Below the pieces are notes generated by a model that worked only from the letters and a program-made list of their open reading frames with translations, was not told the DNA's origin and did no database searches. A program made the translations under genes and the position numbers. Shown piece after piece: positions 26,180-37,955 of a DNA stretch of 64,000 nt; positions within the stretch are counted from its first letter, which is position 1, and each line of letters begins with the position of its first letter. This DNA is from Rhodamnia argentea (taxonomy: Eukaryota > Streptophyta > Magnoliopsida > Myrtales > Myrtaceae): the NCBI RefSeq assembly GCF_020921035.1, contig NC_063151.1, forward strand, positions 29,146,934 to 29,210,933. Direction: 5' to 3'.

Positions 26180-26845
26180 TAGGAGTATTTCAAAGAAGGG
26201 CCTGAAGTGCTCTCATTTTCTCAAATAAGGACATGAAGTGGATCTTGTTTCAAATAAGAGTTTGAAGTGGTTATGTCTGTTTTGAAGGAGGATTCAACCT
26301 TCAAGCTAGTCAAGCCCATTTTCGTCTTTTATGTTTTTTATTTTTTTCCTACTTTTCTCTGTTTTTTCCTTTTTTCTTCCTTTTTTTTAGGCCACTGAAG
26401 AGGGCTAGGCGAGCATTGCCTTGCCCGATCTAGCGAGGGCCACCCTTGCCGACCACGGGTGAGCCTTGGGTGAGATCGCCCCTTGAAAGCCACAAGTGAG
26501 GATTGGCCTCCCTTGGGCGAGAGTTGCCCTCGCTAGCCACTAGCGAGGGCAAAGGCCCTCACCGGATGCAGCAAATCAAAAACAGAAATGAGATAAAAGA
26601 AAAAATTATTGTTTTATAGTTTATAATTGAAGTTGTCTTTAGACTAAAATGCCCTTAATCGATTGGAATACTTAGCCGGCCGGCATGAGGCCATTATTTG
26701 AAACCGCTATAATCACTTCGGACTTATATTCCGATATGATCATTTCATGGCCCTTATTTGAAATAATGTCCACTTTATGCTCTTATTTGACAAAATGACA
26801 ATACTTCGGACTCTTATTTGGAATTTTCTCACTAATTTATATCAA
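26180..26845. repeat. Inverted-repeat element with tttcaaataag ends, copy 1
   Basis: The left arm holds a series of words: aagggcctgaagtgctctca, ctcaaataaggacatgaagt, gtttcaaataagagtttgaa. The reverse complement of the right arm gives aagagtccgaagtattgtca, gtcaaataagagcataaagt and atttcaaataagggccatga, so the arms match over about 120 bp. The core (26390-26570) is GC-rich with repeated gcgagggc/gccctcgc words. Related elements lie at 34470-36105 and, as one end only, at 40690-41140. Non-coding; a non-autonomous DNA transposon is likely. Confidence 0.6.
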
Positions 26846-27393
26846 AAGAGCTAGAAACAACAAGTAGTCAATACTTTTCGAGAGACAGGACTCAAGAATC
26901 TACCCCCGCAAACGAAAAAAGAAATTCAAGGAGAAAATAGCGTATCCAATTTTGTAATGTTTGCGAATCCTGTCTATCTTATCCCATGACAAATGAACTC
27001 AAGGCCTCTTGCTCTGATCTCATGCGAGACTTTGTGAGATCGCCGTCAACTGTTCGAAAAACTTAAACTGTTAGGCGAATGCATTTATAATAATTTATCA
27101 GTTTTTTTGGTGTCCATTAATTCCAAGGTTTGTGGTTGGCAGATGAGTGGCCGGCGATGCGGAAGCGTGTGCATGGCAATGTTTACAATAAAGTCAGAGC
27201 CAACCAACATGGACCAACCTCAGCCTTTTTTATTGTAGACTTTTGACGGATGAACAAACGAAAAGAAAAGAAAACTCATTAAACTCGTGCGCCATGATGT
27301 CTTCTTCGTTCCCTCTACTTAAACAAACTCCGTAGAGCACAAGTTGTACAGAGGCCTCGTTGGGATCAACCGATCACATTATCTCCAAGTCCC

Positions 27394-27588
27394 ATGGCTC
27401 TGTTCTCCAACATCTTCGGCTGTTTCTCCGAGACGCCCGAGCGGAGAAGACATGTGTGCGATGGCGATGTCTGTGTCCTGACGGATCGGAAGAGCTTGAA
27501 GAACGAGAAGAGGCAGAGACTCGGGATTTCGATCTCGTTTGCCCGCCTTGCGACCAGAAAGAACCAGATCCAGAAGTTGTTGAGGTGA
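27394..27588 (+). CDS. Small uncharacterised protein with CDGDVCVL motif, 64 aa
   Basis: The frame starts MALFSNIFGCFSETPERR, then HVCDGDVCVL, then a basic C-terminal half (KSLKNEKRQRLGIS). I recall small plant proteins that begin with a Cys-containing hydrophobic leader and carry a CxGDVCVL-like motif, so I judge this a real short gene, but I know no function for the group. The N-terminal cysteine could be a lipidation or metal site; this is inference. The upstream 60 bp contains ctacttaaac, a weak TATA candidate. A longer overlapping frame starting at 27360 lacks such a motif and is taken as a shadow. Confidence 0.5.
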   Translation: MALFSNIFGCFSETPERRRHVCDGDVCVLTDRKSLKNEKRQRLGISISFARLATRKNQIQKLLR

Positions 27589-29037
27589 TGAGCTGAGAAT
27601 TGGTGCTCCCTCTGTATCATAATGTTCTGTTTTTTTCCTTGTGAAATCGATGTCATGTAAGATTTGCAAAGATTGTTGATCAGTGAAATTGAAAATTAAA
27701 AGTAGAGATACGAAGAGGCTAGCAAATCTCTACTTTGAGTTCGTCCTGAAAAATTCACTGGTATCGGGGAAGAGAAGTGTCAGCGATCCACTTTTTTCGT
27801 CTCCTCGCGTCTTGTTAAATTGCGGTTCTTCCTTTCCTGCTTCTGTACCAGAAACAATGATATCTCCAGAGAGATTTGCCAGATGGTTACCCGACGGGCT
27901 TTGGGACTTCGCTTTAGAAAATTGACTTGAGTACTAGAGAGGATTCAGGCTGTATGCCAAGAGTCGAAATTTCGGACTTGAGAGTCAATAATATAGCCTA
28001 CTCTTGAATACAAGCAGTTCTTATCAAATTTCCATTTATGCGACGCAACAATGAAACTGCCATAATCACCTATTGTCCAAGACAGCCTTCTTTTCAGACG
28101 AACAATCGGCGAAGTTTTTAAAATCTCTGAAAACGAACATATCTTTTAGCAAACCACAAGTTCATTTAGGTGGGACTCCGAAAAGGTAATAATCATCGGA
28201 TGCAAGCAACGGCTCCATTTCATAAGTATCTCTCTTGATGGATCTTCCTTTTCCAAAGGAACAGCCAGGATAAGGGAAAGCGATGGCTACCGCTGTGTCG
28301 ATTATAAGGGAAATCCAAACTCCGACTTGCTTTGTGTCATACATGGCTTCCATAGCTGGTCCCCGGCTCACAGAGAAGCAGAAACAGCCATTTAAAAGAA
28401 CTCAAGATGGACTGGAAGTGATTGGGACTTTCTTGTGAAAGCCTAATTTCAGTGCAGTGGAGATGTAAGCAGTAGAAGATAAATGAAGGGTAAAACAAGG
28501 GTTGGAATATCACAAAGATAGGCACTGAGGAACTGTTACATCCAAAACTATCACCGGCCTGCAAAAATCGTACCGTCCATCTCTACATTTTCTTTTTGAG
28601 TCGAAGGCACAAATACAGACTCCATACACAAGACCCTTCTCTGAGACTATCCTAACTTCGTATCTCCGTAAACTGTAACTTAGATTATATGCCGCGATAA
28701 GTTAGTCGTCATTGTCAGGGGAAAAATAAGACAGAATGCTCCGCTACCTTTACACAGACCACAACAATGACCCCGTGGCAACCTCTTGGCACTGACACTT
28801 GTTGGGAGTTCTCTGACTTTGAAGCCAATGCTCGTCCTCAATCAGACAAACAACCATCTCAGTTCAACAGGGACTTTGCCTCATTTGGTCATCTGGACTA
28901 TCTGGGCATGTTAACAAAGTGGCATTCCAAGGGCTCCCGTCAACCAAGAACATATTCACTTTCACATTCCCGAAAACTGAAGCCACGAATTCCTGTTCTC
29001 TTCCTCCGTCATCCACGTTGACAGTAAGCCATCAGTC
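27589..29037. other. Spacer and BRD13-like 3'UTR
   Basis: About 1.45 kb. The left part is the 3' flank of the small gene. The right part, to about 28600, probably includes the 3'UTR of the minus-strand bromodomain gene. Open frames here are short and unrelated to known proteins. Confidence 0.4.
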
Positions 29038-32000
29038 TCAAAGTTGCAAGGCCAAATCTGGCTGCTGTGAATCAACCAGAACACCAGAAGACTGCGGCAC
29101 AGGGGAACCTGGTGACTGGAAACCAACATTCAGATCTGGAGGACGCATTTCCTGCTTCTGCCTCTGCTGTGTATGCTGACTAACACCCCTCCAAGGAGAG
29201 ACTGCTTGAGACCTAGACAAGTCAGCTGCCATATATTGAGGGAAAACCACTGGCCTATTTTGGTATGGGGCTTCGGTGCCCAAGTGAATGGGAGGGCGTC
29301 CAAATGTCTGGATTGGAAAACTGTTTTTCGGAGGTTGAAATTGCATCATCCCAGAAGCTGGAATTTCACCACGAACTCGAGCCACGTGCAAAAGATATTC
29401 ATGAGATAAACTGTGTGGAAAAGCTGGAGGTACTTGACTTTTCTGCATGCAGGGATTTTCGATAACCGGCTTTAGCCCTCCAGCACCAACGGACATCCAG
29501 ACCCTAGCAGCAGTTGCTGCGGCATTGCTTTGATCGTCTCTTCTTATGGAAGATGAAGGCGTCATTACCGATGAAGCATCAATTGCAGCCTGATTAGAAG
29601 AGTTATGTTGCTTTTGAGCCTTTTCAGCCATCATTCTCATCAACTGAACAGGGTCGCTGAGACCATGGTCCTGTCCATGGGGAAATGATATCATTCTGGG
29701 CATTTGATTTGGAATACCAACAGAAGACATAGAAGTGATCCTGCTATTCTCAAAACTATTACTTGCAACCTTCCCATTGGGCAAACCCCTAGTAACCACT
29801 CCATTAGCATCTGGCCGCTGAGCTGGCATGCACTGCAGCGGACTAGTGTTTTTCAAAACTTGCTCCCTAGCTGCGGAAGAAGCTGCCCCTGAAATCCCTG
29901 AATGTTGATGAATTAAATTTCTTGAAACAGACTCTCCAGACGTGGAAGCCCCTGCTTCTGAACTCTTGGAAAATTTCTTCTCTGCAACATGCTCGGCATT
30001 CTGGTGATCTCCTGAAGGCAAAGAGTTCAATTCAAATTGTTCTGTAACTTTTATCTTTGGCTCACTCGAATTTTTCTGAAATGGGCTCTCTGTTTGAACA
30101 TTGGCATTGTTTGTAGTACTGGATCTTCTCCCAACAGGAAAAGGTGGTTTCCCTTCCAAAGCAAGCTGACTGACCGAATGCTCCTTGGCCGGTTCTTGGA
30201 TTTTAGAGATTATTAATTCATTCATTTTCAATTCATCTCGGTTATGCAATCTTGTTCCTAGAGGAGAATCTTTCATCATTCGGTTGTCAACTAGTAGAAC
30301 TGGGGTAGGATGGGGCTCATACTCTCCAACCCATCCTCGGCCAAATTTACATCCAGCTGGCAAAGCTCGCTCAATCCTCTGGGAGGCAAGTCTCCAAGCA
30401 GCAGGACCAAGAGTTGCAGCAAAACGAGCCAGGCTTCTGGCATAAGAATACTCCACAGGAAGCCCCACCTGATTCAAAACAGAGAAGTTATACATCTACA
30501 TGAGCTAAACTCCAGAAAAGGCTTAGAGCTTCATCGTTACATACAGCAACCAACTGCCTAACTTCACCCTCAAATGTACTAAATATGGTGTCAGGTTGAA
30601 CCACGGATTCTTCTGTTGTGTTATAAGTTGCACGACGATTCTCATCATGCAAATACGGCTTCCGTGCTAATTTCGATGGAGGACCTTTACCTGAAATTGC
30701 CAAAACAGTGAGAAGAAATTTTCTCCGAATCAATTTCATTCAAATTCAACAGTTGAAAAGGAACTTGCTTCTTTGAAGCAAAGTATACGATAACTTTCCA
30801 AGTCACGTGTCTCCCAAAGACTAGTCAGATCATCAGACCCCAACAATAAGTTTTAACCTTCTCTTCCCACATTGATTGATACCAATTATCAACAAATACA
30901 CGATTTAAACTACCTACCAATGCTAGTTGCCAATGAAAGCACATTATTATCATACCTAAAGATAGGTCTTCTGCTTTCTCTACGTTAGCCTCCATCTGCA
31001 TAGCATTGCCCTCGACAGGACTGTCAAGATTGCTCAGTCTATCATAACCAGCAGCTTGGTTTGTGGTGGCACTATTTAGGACATCTGGGACGTCTGCACA
31101 AGTGATGCCGGCAGAATCAGATTCCTGTACAGGTTGGGAGAAGTGCTTTTTCATTTGTTTCTTTGCCAAAAAATTGGACTTCGTTCTCTGGTCAGATTTA
31201 AGTTCCTTTTCTGACTGTTCCAAGTCAATCTTTAGTTTGTCTTTCTCAGAGCGTTCAAAGTCAATCCTCAACTTCAAAAATTTCTTCCTCCCCAACTCTT
31301 GAATACAACGAGCCTTTTCAAGAAACAGAAAGATAACTTTAGGACATTTTAAAGTGCAAACTAAATTTATAAAAAGGGAAAGGGACGAGGACAGAATTTA
31401 TACCTGTTTGTGGTATATAGTATCTGGCGCATTATATTGCATAGCATTGGAGCAAATAAGGAAGACATCACTCTGCATTGAACAAAGACAACATAATCGC
31501 AGATTATGAAAGTAAAGTCGCAAGTTGCAAAGCATCAATAACGGAAGCACAATCATAATCTTTCACAGCTGGAAGGTCCACCACAAGGAATAATCTAATT
31601 TAACCAATCAAAAACCCATCAAAACATAGAAATAAGGCAGTGAATCACATTTAACTTATACCTTCCCCTATAGAGATGACAGGAATGGTAAGAAACAAAT
31701 ACAAAAGTGGCCATGTTATTTATCAGAAAGTAATCAGATGAAAACCAAGAATATTTTTAAGCTTGTATTTCACATCCATGATGATTAAATATGCCAAGAA
31801 AGAGATAATGGTTGACGCCCGCAAGACAAAAACCAGAAACCAAATCAAAACCTTCCATTAAAGACTCCTATGGATACGAACTTTAAAGAAAGAAGCTGAA
31901 CTAAACAATTTAACCAGGGAATCATCCTTTCAGACTTCATTAAACACAGAAAGTATATCCACCAATCTCATAATTAGAATTTGACAATCAAAATGCTATG

Positions 32001-33906
32001 TGGTAATTAACTATAGGAGCACCATCTCATTCGATAAAATGTACTTGCATTCCACGTCGTATAACTTGTGCACTCATGCAGGAATACAGTTTCTCGATCA
32101 TAAAATCAGCCCAGCAAACATCAAAGCCATGGCGTGAAGATTAGGCTCCAAGGACAAAAGAGCCAATACTTTGGGCTAGCCTGAAAATGAAGTAAAGCTA
32201 TTGCTCGCCAATCACCACACTACCCAGCACCCATTTTTCATTTTTCCTATTTTTGTTTCTTCAGTGTTTTTAATTAGTCGATAACATGAAAAAGTCCCCC
32301 AAAACACCCGTCAACGAAAAGAAGTGGGAAAGTGGAGAAATCACCATATAAAATTCAGGATCCAGTAAATGGTCAAACCAACGGAACTCATGATCAACTT
32401 GACACGCAGGAATCTCAGCCTTCAATAAAATATAAATGTGCAAACAAGCAAGGATGCGCACCTCAAACTGCTCCAACGTAGAGTATGAACCATTGGCAAG
32501 CTTCTTCCTCACAGTGGAAAAATCCATTGGATGCTCAATAAGCTCATGGTAATCTGGAAGCTACAAAACCAGCAAGAAATGCACTTATTAAAATCACATC
32601 AAATTGTATGGTAGCCACTCAGAACACTAAAAAGGATGAAATTGCAAATACCTCCTCAGGATCAACAGGCTCGGCATAAACACCATAAATATCTTTCCTG
32701 CCAGAATTACAACACAGACCATTGAGACATTCACAAGGGAAAAAGGTTACAAAATACTCATTTGAAAAGGAAACACAACATATACGCAAACCGCACTTCT
32801 GGAGTTTGTCAAGTATCAACTCGAGCTTCCTCTTATCAGGTAGCGGAATCCCTGATGAAGGAACAGGAGACCTCGGCCTTGCTAATCAAACAAAATCAGA
32901 AGTTTCAAATGCATTACATAAGTACTAAATTCGAAAGCTCAAACCAGAAATCGGAAAACCCAGTGAATGAGACCACACCTCGGGGAGAATTGAGCACTGC
33001 CGATTTTTCTCTGAGACCTCTTTCCTGGAAAAGTCCATTAGACAAAAATCTCAGCACCCACGCAAACGTATAACCGGACACAATATTCTTACTAGAAGAA
33101 GAAGCAAAAGACTGGTCATGTACGAAAACGAGAGCTCTCGACAGAGACAAAGGCAGACAAGAAAGAGACAACACGCAAGTACAAGCAAAGTTGAGGTTTT
33201 AAATACAGAGGTAGAGAGAGAAAGGTGGGACTGGCGAGCGTGATTAGATTCTGTTTGCGTTAGTTATCGACAGTTGACCGTTATCACTCTCACTCTCTCT
33301 CTCTCCCCCTCTCTCTGGGGAACGACCTAGAGAGAAAGTTGGAGAGTGTAATTTACAAGTCTGGACCAATTAGAAAAATCTCTCAGTGTTTTCGTCTGAG
33401 CTGGACACAATCGCAATCTCAGTGCAATTTTCTATGTCCATCCACACAAATCTCCATTTTGCACACTGTCTCAGCTTAAACCCTATCGCTGCACAGTCCC
33501 GTTAAAATTTCAATACCTCCTCATCGTCATCGCCACCAATCTCCTCCGCATCCTCGTCCCCGCCGCCGCCGCCGCTCCTCACCGGTTTCCTCTCCCCGTG
33601 CTCCTCCTCCGAGCTGGACGCGCCGCTGTCCAGGGCGTGCTCGCCACGCGCCTCCTGGTCGAGCTTCACTACCAGTTTCAGCTTCTTCGCCCTCCTCCTC
33701 TCGTCTTCGTCCTCCTCTTCCTCGTCGAAGTCGTACTCGTCGTCGATGTAGTCGTCGTAATCGATGAAGGTGTACCTGACGCTCCGCCGGCGGAGGCTCC
33801 GGCGGAGGTCCGGTTCCAGCGCCGACGAGGGCTTCGGCGAGCGGTTGGCCAGATCCGACTTCGGCGGCCTCCCTTTCTTCTTCCTCTTCACGATCTGGCC
33901 CATCAT
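29038..33906 (-). CDS. BRD13-like bromodomain protein, 889 aa, 9 exons
   Basis: Exons in transcription order: 33906-33517, 33024-32979, 32881-32797, 32697-32652, 32560-32462, 31472-31404, 31313-30956, 30690-30545, 30468-29038; the join is 2,670 nt. The start is MMGQIVKRKKKGRPPKSD, with an AT-hook-like basic stretch, then RRRSVRYTFIDYDDYIDDEY and acidic tracts. The bromodomain spans about 150-260, with KKDIYGVYAEPVDPEELPDY, EHPMDFSTVRKKLANGSY and the acetyl-lysine-binding Asn236 in NAMQYNAPDT. After it come an EK-rich coiled stretch, the plant-specific ARSLARFAATLGPAAWRLAS segment and a long low-complexity tail ending in LALQL. Arabidopsis BRD1, BRD2 and BRD13 of this type are subunits of BRM-containing SWI/SNF remodelling complexes, reading acetylated histones. 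Length and order best fit BRD13 (about 900 aa). The donor after exon 3 is GTGCGG, weak but canonical. Confidence 0.9.
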
Positions 33907-34319
33907 CTCGCCCTGGAAGCACAGTGCGCGCGCCGCACACACAGAGACACACACGCTTTCTCTCTCTAGAGACTCTCGCACTGACTTTCTCTCTCCTTGC
34001 TTGCTTCCATTAATTTTTCGATATTGCCTTGCCTTTGCATTTCCCTTCTGAGAGGACTTTATTGGCCGAACCTGAGGCCAAGCCTAGAATTTGAGCAACC
34101 GAAGCTGAGGTTGGGGATGTGGGGTCAGGTTGTGGAAATGATTGATTGGTGCGAGGGAAAGAAAACGGCGTCAATAGAGATGGGAGAAACGGGGGCTATT
34201 TGGTGCTGCCCGTTGCCCGGCCAGCCCGTTGCCTCCTGTTTTTTTTTTTTTTTTTAATAGACAGGTTGCCTCCTGTCATTTTGCAAGTTTCTACAGCTTC
34301 GATGGCGTGGGTGATGGTT

Positions 34320-34352
34320 TGTACGCGCAGGTAGGCGCGTACTGCGCGTACA
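34320..34352. repeat. Perfect 11-bp inverted repeat (hairpin)
   Basis: TGTACGCGCAG (34320-34330) and CTGCGCGTACA (34342-34352) are exact reverse complements separated by 11 bp. The sequence is GC-rich with several CGCG steps, unlike its AT-rich surroundings. It lies about 410 bp upstream of the BRD13-like start codon. Confidence 0.8.
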
Positions 34353-34469
34353 CTTCCTCCTCTCCTCATTCAGACTTTAGGCATGGCCTCACACTTTTCA
34401 ATATTCATTATTCAATCATCTTTACGAGGAGAGCAAAAGGAAGTTGACTTTGTTTTCGTTTTATTTTTT

Positions 34470-36105
34470 TAAAGAACTTTGAATGAAAGATTGAAATGAG
34501 GCCAAGGTCGGAAGTAGTCGTTATTTCAAGTAAGATTTTGAAGTGATCATTTATATTCAAATGAGGGTTTGAGCTCGTCGATCGGCTAGATTTGTGTCGG
34601 CTAGCAAATACATGCTCATTCCGACGGCGTGACCAAGGATCTTTTCGTTCAGAAACATTTCTCATTCTTCTTTCTTCTCTTCGTTGTTCGTCTTCTTCTT
34701 CCTAAGCATTTCGACACCGTTGAGAGAACATCTTACTTAGTTTGAAGTGAGGCAAAATCTCATTTGTCTTCTAAAAGCTTTCTTCATAGCCGTTCATTGA
34801 GGCAAAATCTCATCCGTCTCTATCTCGATTTCAGAACGTGGTTCGTTCTTCTTTCCTCTCTTCACTGCACCAGTGACAAAGTGGTAGACGAATAGGCGAG
34901 GCAACCAGTAGATCCCACTTGAACTCTCTTTCGGTTTGACCTCAAGCTGTCACGCGAAATCAACGAGCTTCACGTCATTTTTGGTGAAGGAGAAGAAGCA
35001 GTGGTTGGCCAATAGTTAACGTTGTTAGAAACTATGAGTGGTGCGCCAGAGGTAACTTTCATGCCACAACCCAACATACAGAATCGAAGATCCAAAAAAG
35101 AAATCAAGATAAATGTATTAAAAGTCCTAAAATTTGTTATGAAATTACAATTAAGTCTTAAAACTTATAAAAAAAAAAAATAACGATCGAGTCCCAAAAC
35201 TTGTCACGAAATCGACTCTTCAACTTTCAAAAAGTACAATCAAGATCAAACCCTAAAACATGTCACGAAGTCGAGTATTCAACTTTCAAAGAGTGCAATC
35301 AACGAAAGAATTTGATTTCACTCATTTGATAAGTTTTAAAAATTGATTACATTGTTTGAAAGTTTTAAGACTCAATTACGCTTTTCGACGAGTTTTATGA
35401 CTTAATTGTATTTTTTTAAAGTTTAAGACTCAATCGGACTTGCATGACAAATTTTAGGATTTTTAACGCATTTATCCTAAAAGAGACCTCACTTGAGCAG
35501 CACAATTCCTATAATCATCGCGAGTGCATCAAAATACATACGAAAGAAAACTACCCGCTCAACATTAACGACATAGCACGAGAAGAAACAAAGATTAGAA
35601 GACTATGAAGAAATTGAAATTGAATTCGGAAGGGGAGTGGCTAGCAAACCGAGAAGAATGAAAGAGAAGACGAATGACATATCGAGAAACGGGCAGCGAA
35701 TAAACACGTTGAGTCAAATCCCAATAAGAAAGAGGATGCGGAGCGATCGTCGAAGAAGAAGATGCGTGGAGTTGACACAATCGACGATTGTCAGGTAAAA
35801 TTGCTATTCATCTATAAATTGTGCCATTCGAGGTTATTGCCGTTAAAGGTTGAATGTTAGGGGATTGACAACGATGACAACAACCATGGCTTCGACAAAG
35901 AAGGAAAAAAACATATTTCTTTGGACGAAAATACCTCTTGCAGTATCGCCACAACGAGCATGTGTTGGCTGGCCGGCAAGTTTAAGCCCTTATTTGAATA
36001 TAAGTCGCCAGTTGAGGTCATTGTTTGAGGAAAAAAATATTTGGCATTTTTTTCGAGAGAATGACCTCATTTCATGCAATTATTTGAAATTTTTCCTTTT
36101 TGTGG
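34470..36105. repeat. Inverted-repeat element with tttcaaataag-type ends, large copy
   Basis: The left arm has words gaaatgaggccaaggtcgga, ttatttcaagtaagattttg and atattcaaatgagggtttga, then a cggctag box. The reverse complement of the right arm gives tttcaaataattgcatgaaa, tgaggtcattctc, atattcaaataagggcttaa and gccggccagcc. The interior is about 1.3 kb but has no open frame resembling a transposase. It contains the nested element at 35107-35479. It belongs to the family of 26180-26845. Confidence 0.5.
35107..35479. repeat. MITE with clear terminal inverted repeats, about 370 bp
   Basis: The left end ATAAATGTATTAAAAGTCCT is followed by aaaatttgttatgaaatta. The reverse complement of the right end is ATAAATGCGTTAAAAATCCT followed by aaaatttgtcatgcaagtc. 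The arms continue as ttaagtcttaaaacttataa against ttgagtcttaaactttaaaa. Internally the word caaaacttgtcacgaaatcg recurs as caaaacatgtcacgaagtcg about 60 bp later. It is nested in the larger element around it. Confidence 0.7.
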
Positions 36106-36174
36106 GTATTTCGATCAATACTTGAATAACCAAATTCCAATTGAAATGAAATATTTATGAGAAGTAAGTGCAAT

Positions 36175-36395
36175 TAGGAGAAATCAATGAAAGGATGGTA
36201 TACAACTCATCTATTTATAAATCGAATTTGAGTGTGATGTGTGCAATGAGCTATTCCTCGAGATGGTGGGGGTTTTTGCCAATACAACCAAACAAGTCCC
36301 CCAAAACGCGATCTCTGGGAGTCGAACCCGGGAACCTCATCGCTTTAACTGTCTAAGACCCATGTGTCTCACCAACTTGTCCGAAGCCTTATTGG
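36175..36395 (-). mobile_element. tRNA-derived SINE candidate
   Basis: Read on the minus strand, the segment carries a box-A-like ACAAGTTGGTGAGAC (near 36365-36380) and a box-B GGTTCGACTCC (36318-36328), spaced about 40 bp apart as in a pol III promoter of tRNA type. The sequence cannot fold as a standard tRNA across the anticodon region. It is followed by a unique tail (cgttttgggggacttgtttg, then ggcaaaaacccccacc). This head-plus-tail plan fits a plant SINE. The ends and target-site duplication were not fixed. Confidence 0.5.
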
Positions 36396-37104
36396 AGAAA
36401 GACGGTGAAGATTATAAGTAACAAATCCAAGGATGACGTGACTATCGTAGAGAGTTTGGAAAAATGAAAGAGCATAAAAAAATAATTTTAAATGGAGTTC
36501 GATTTTTTATAAACTCGGTTCTATTTGTTTCGAGGAAAACAACTTTCAGGAGAACGTTTTTCGGATTTTTTGGCTTTTGGTTCGCGGCAAATAAAATAGT
36601 TTAAGAAAACACTTTTTATCCATGGAAAAAACCCTTCAAAAGTAAAAAATATATATATTTTTCTCATATTTCCTTCTTCCTCTTTTTCGCACTTCCTTCG
36701 TTATAATTATTTTTTACTTTCTTTTCATTTTTATTTGTTTTTAAAAAATTCGAAACTTTTATTTGATAATTTTTGTTGTTTCTCTTTGTTTATTATTTTT
36801 TCTCTTTTCTTTTTTTCTTTCTTTTTCTCCTTTTTCCTCCTTCCTCCGCCAACCGCGAACCTCGGCGACGGCTGGCCACCTAGCGATCGGCAAGTTATTT
36901 TTCAAATTCTTATTGAGCACGATGGAGATGTTTTTCTTATCAACTCACCTAGGGCAATTTTCTGTTTTTGATCATAAATTTAAGGCAGAATAATGGAGAG
37001 GAAAGGCGATTGGAATGGGGCGGAGCACTCTCAAATTGAGCTTAACAGCAGAATAATGGAAGAGCTTGGCCCTTCTATAACCGGCATGGAAAGCTTGTCA
37101 CTAT

Positions 37105-37955
37105 GGCTGCATTTGATCGTCTTGATTTTTAGTCGGGATAAGATTGAATAGAATATGAAAATAAATCTAAGTATTTTGTCATATCCTCTCTATTATTTTA
37201 TAAATTGCGGATTTAAAGTCGGATAAGTAGAGGTAAGATATGATCGAGATCGACTCTACTTCGTTGAAACATTAGTATGGTTTAAAAATCATTAAATGAT
37301 GTGTAATGATAAGTGAGTTATTATTGAGCAGAGATTTGTGCCATCCGAATTCGAACACAACATTGATGGAGCAGGCCCATAGAATCAGATCTTGATTTGA
37401 AGTCAAATCCTTTGAGAATGAATTGTTGGCCTTGCTCATTGTATTGTCAAGTGAGTAAACAAGTACTGAAAAATATAATTACTCAACGTATTTCTACACG
37501 TTGAAGATGGTCGTCCAAGAGAGCTACCTTGAAAGTTGATAATCCAAGTTATTCATAACATGTCGAGACCCTTTCCAAATGTTGAAAGGGATCAAGCGGT
37601 TAAAGAACGAAAGATTTAATCTCATATCATGCCAAACGATCAATTAAAGAATAAGGTCGTGGAAATACTCGACTTTGTGGCCGGAGACCCCAACCCGGCA
37701 CCTCTAAAGAGGTGACCACACTTCTCGCTCATCATCGCCGAAGAGGTGGCCCAACGCGGCAAAGAGGCAGCCTAGCACGGCAGAGAGGCAGCACAACACG
37801 GCGGAGAGGTGGTGGTTGTGGGAAAAAATTGGTTCACCTCGTATCTGCTCTTGTGAAATCTTATACTGGTTTATCCCACCCCTCCCCTATGATTATTTTA
37901 TCCTGGATATATCCATCTTTTATCCTATCCTGGACATCTACCAAACATAGCCTAG
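37105..37955. repeat. MITE-like element, about 850 bp, ggctatgtttgg ends
   Basis: The left end ggctgcatttgatcgtcttg, continuing with agtcgggataagat, resembles the reverse complement of the right end, ggctatgtttggtagatgtc, continuing with caggataggataaaag. The element is non-coding apart from a GC-rich minisatellite near 37727-37810. Typical of a non-autonomous DNA transposon. Confidence 0.5.
37727..37810. repeat. 21-22-bp minisatellite, about 4 units
   Basis: Units vary on the pattern gcggcaaagaggcagcctag with acg ends: gccgaagaggtggcccaacg, gcaaagaggcagcctagcac, gcagagaggcagcacaacac, gcggagaggtgg. It is much richer in GC than the flanks and lies inside the MITE-like element. Confidence 0.75.

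Larger units (their letters stand above)
23263..27393. other. Spacer upstream of GAMYB
   Basis: About 4.1 kb. The first 800-1,100 bases are probably the GAMYB leader and promoter on the minus strand (CAG repeat near 23978-23999, GA-rich tract near 24020-24050). The part 24400-25800 shows nothing I recognise. Two repeat elements follow (25828-26140 and 26180-26845). The last 150 bp is upstream of the small gene at 27394. Confidence 0.45.

Noticed and set aside
33527-33969. Long frames overlapping the first BRD13-like exon on both strands
   Set aside because: GC-rich acidic-coding DNA opens all frames; the minus frame reading GQIVKRKKKGRPPK is the one that continues into the bromodomain exons.
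36308-36390. tRNA gene
   Set aside because: Box B and a box-A-like word are present, but no acceptor stem or anticodon arm folds properly; treated as a SINE candidate.
36700-37000. Two hydrophobic frames (Phe/Ser-rich)
   Set aside because: Products of a T/C-rich low-complexity tract in a repeat area.
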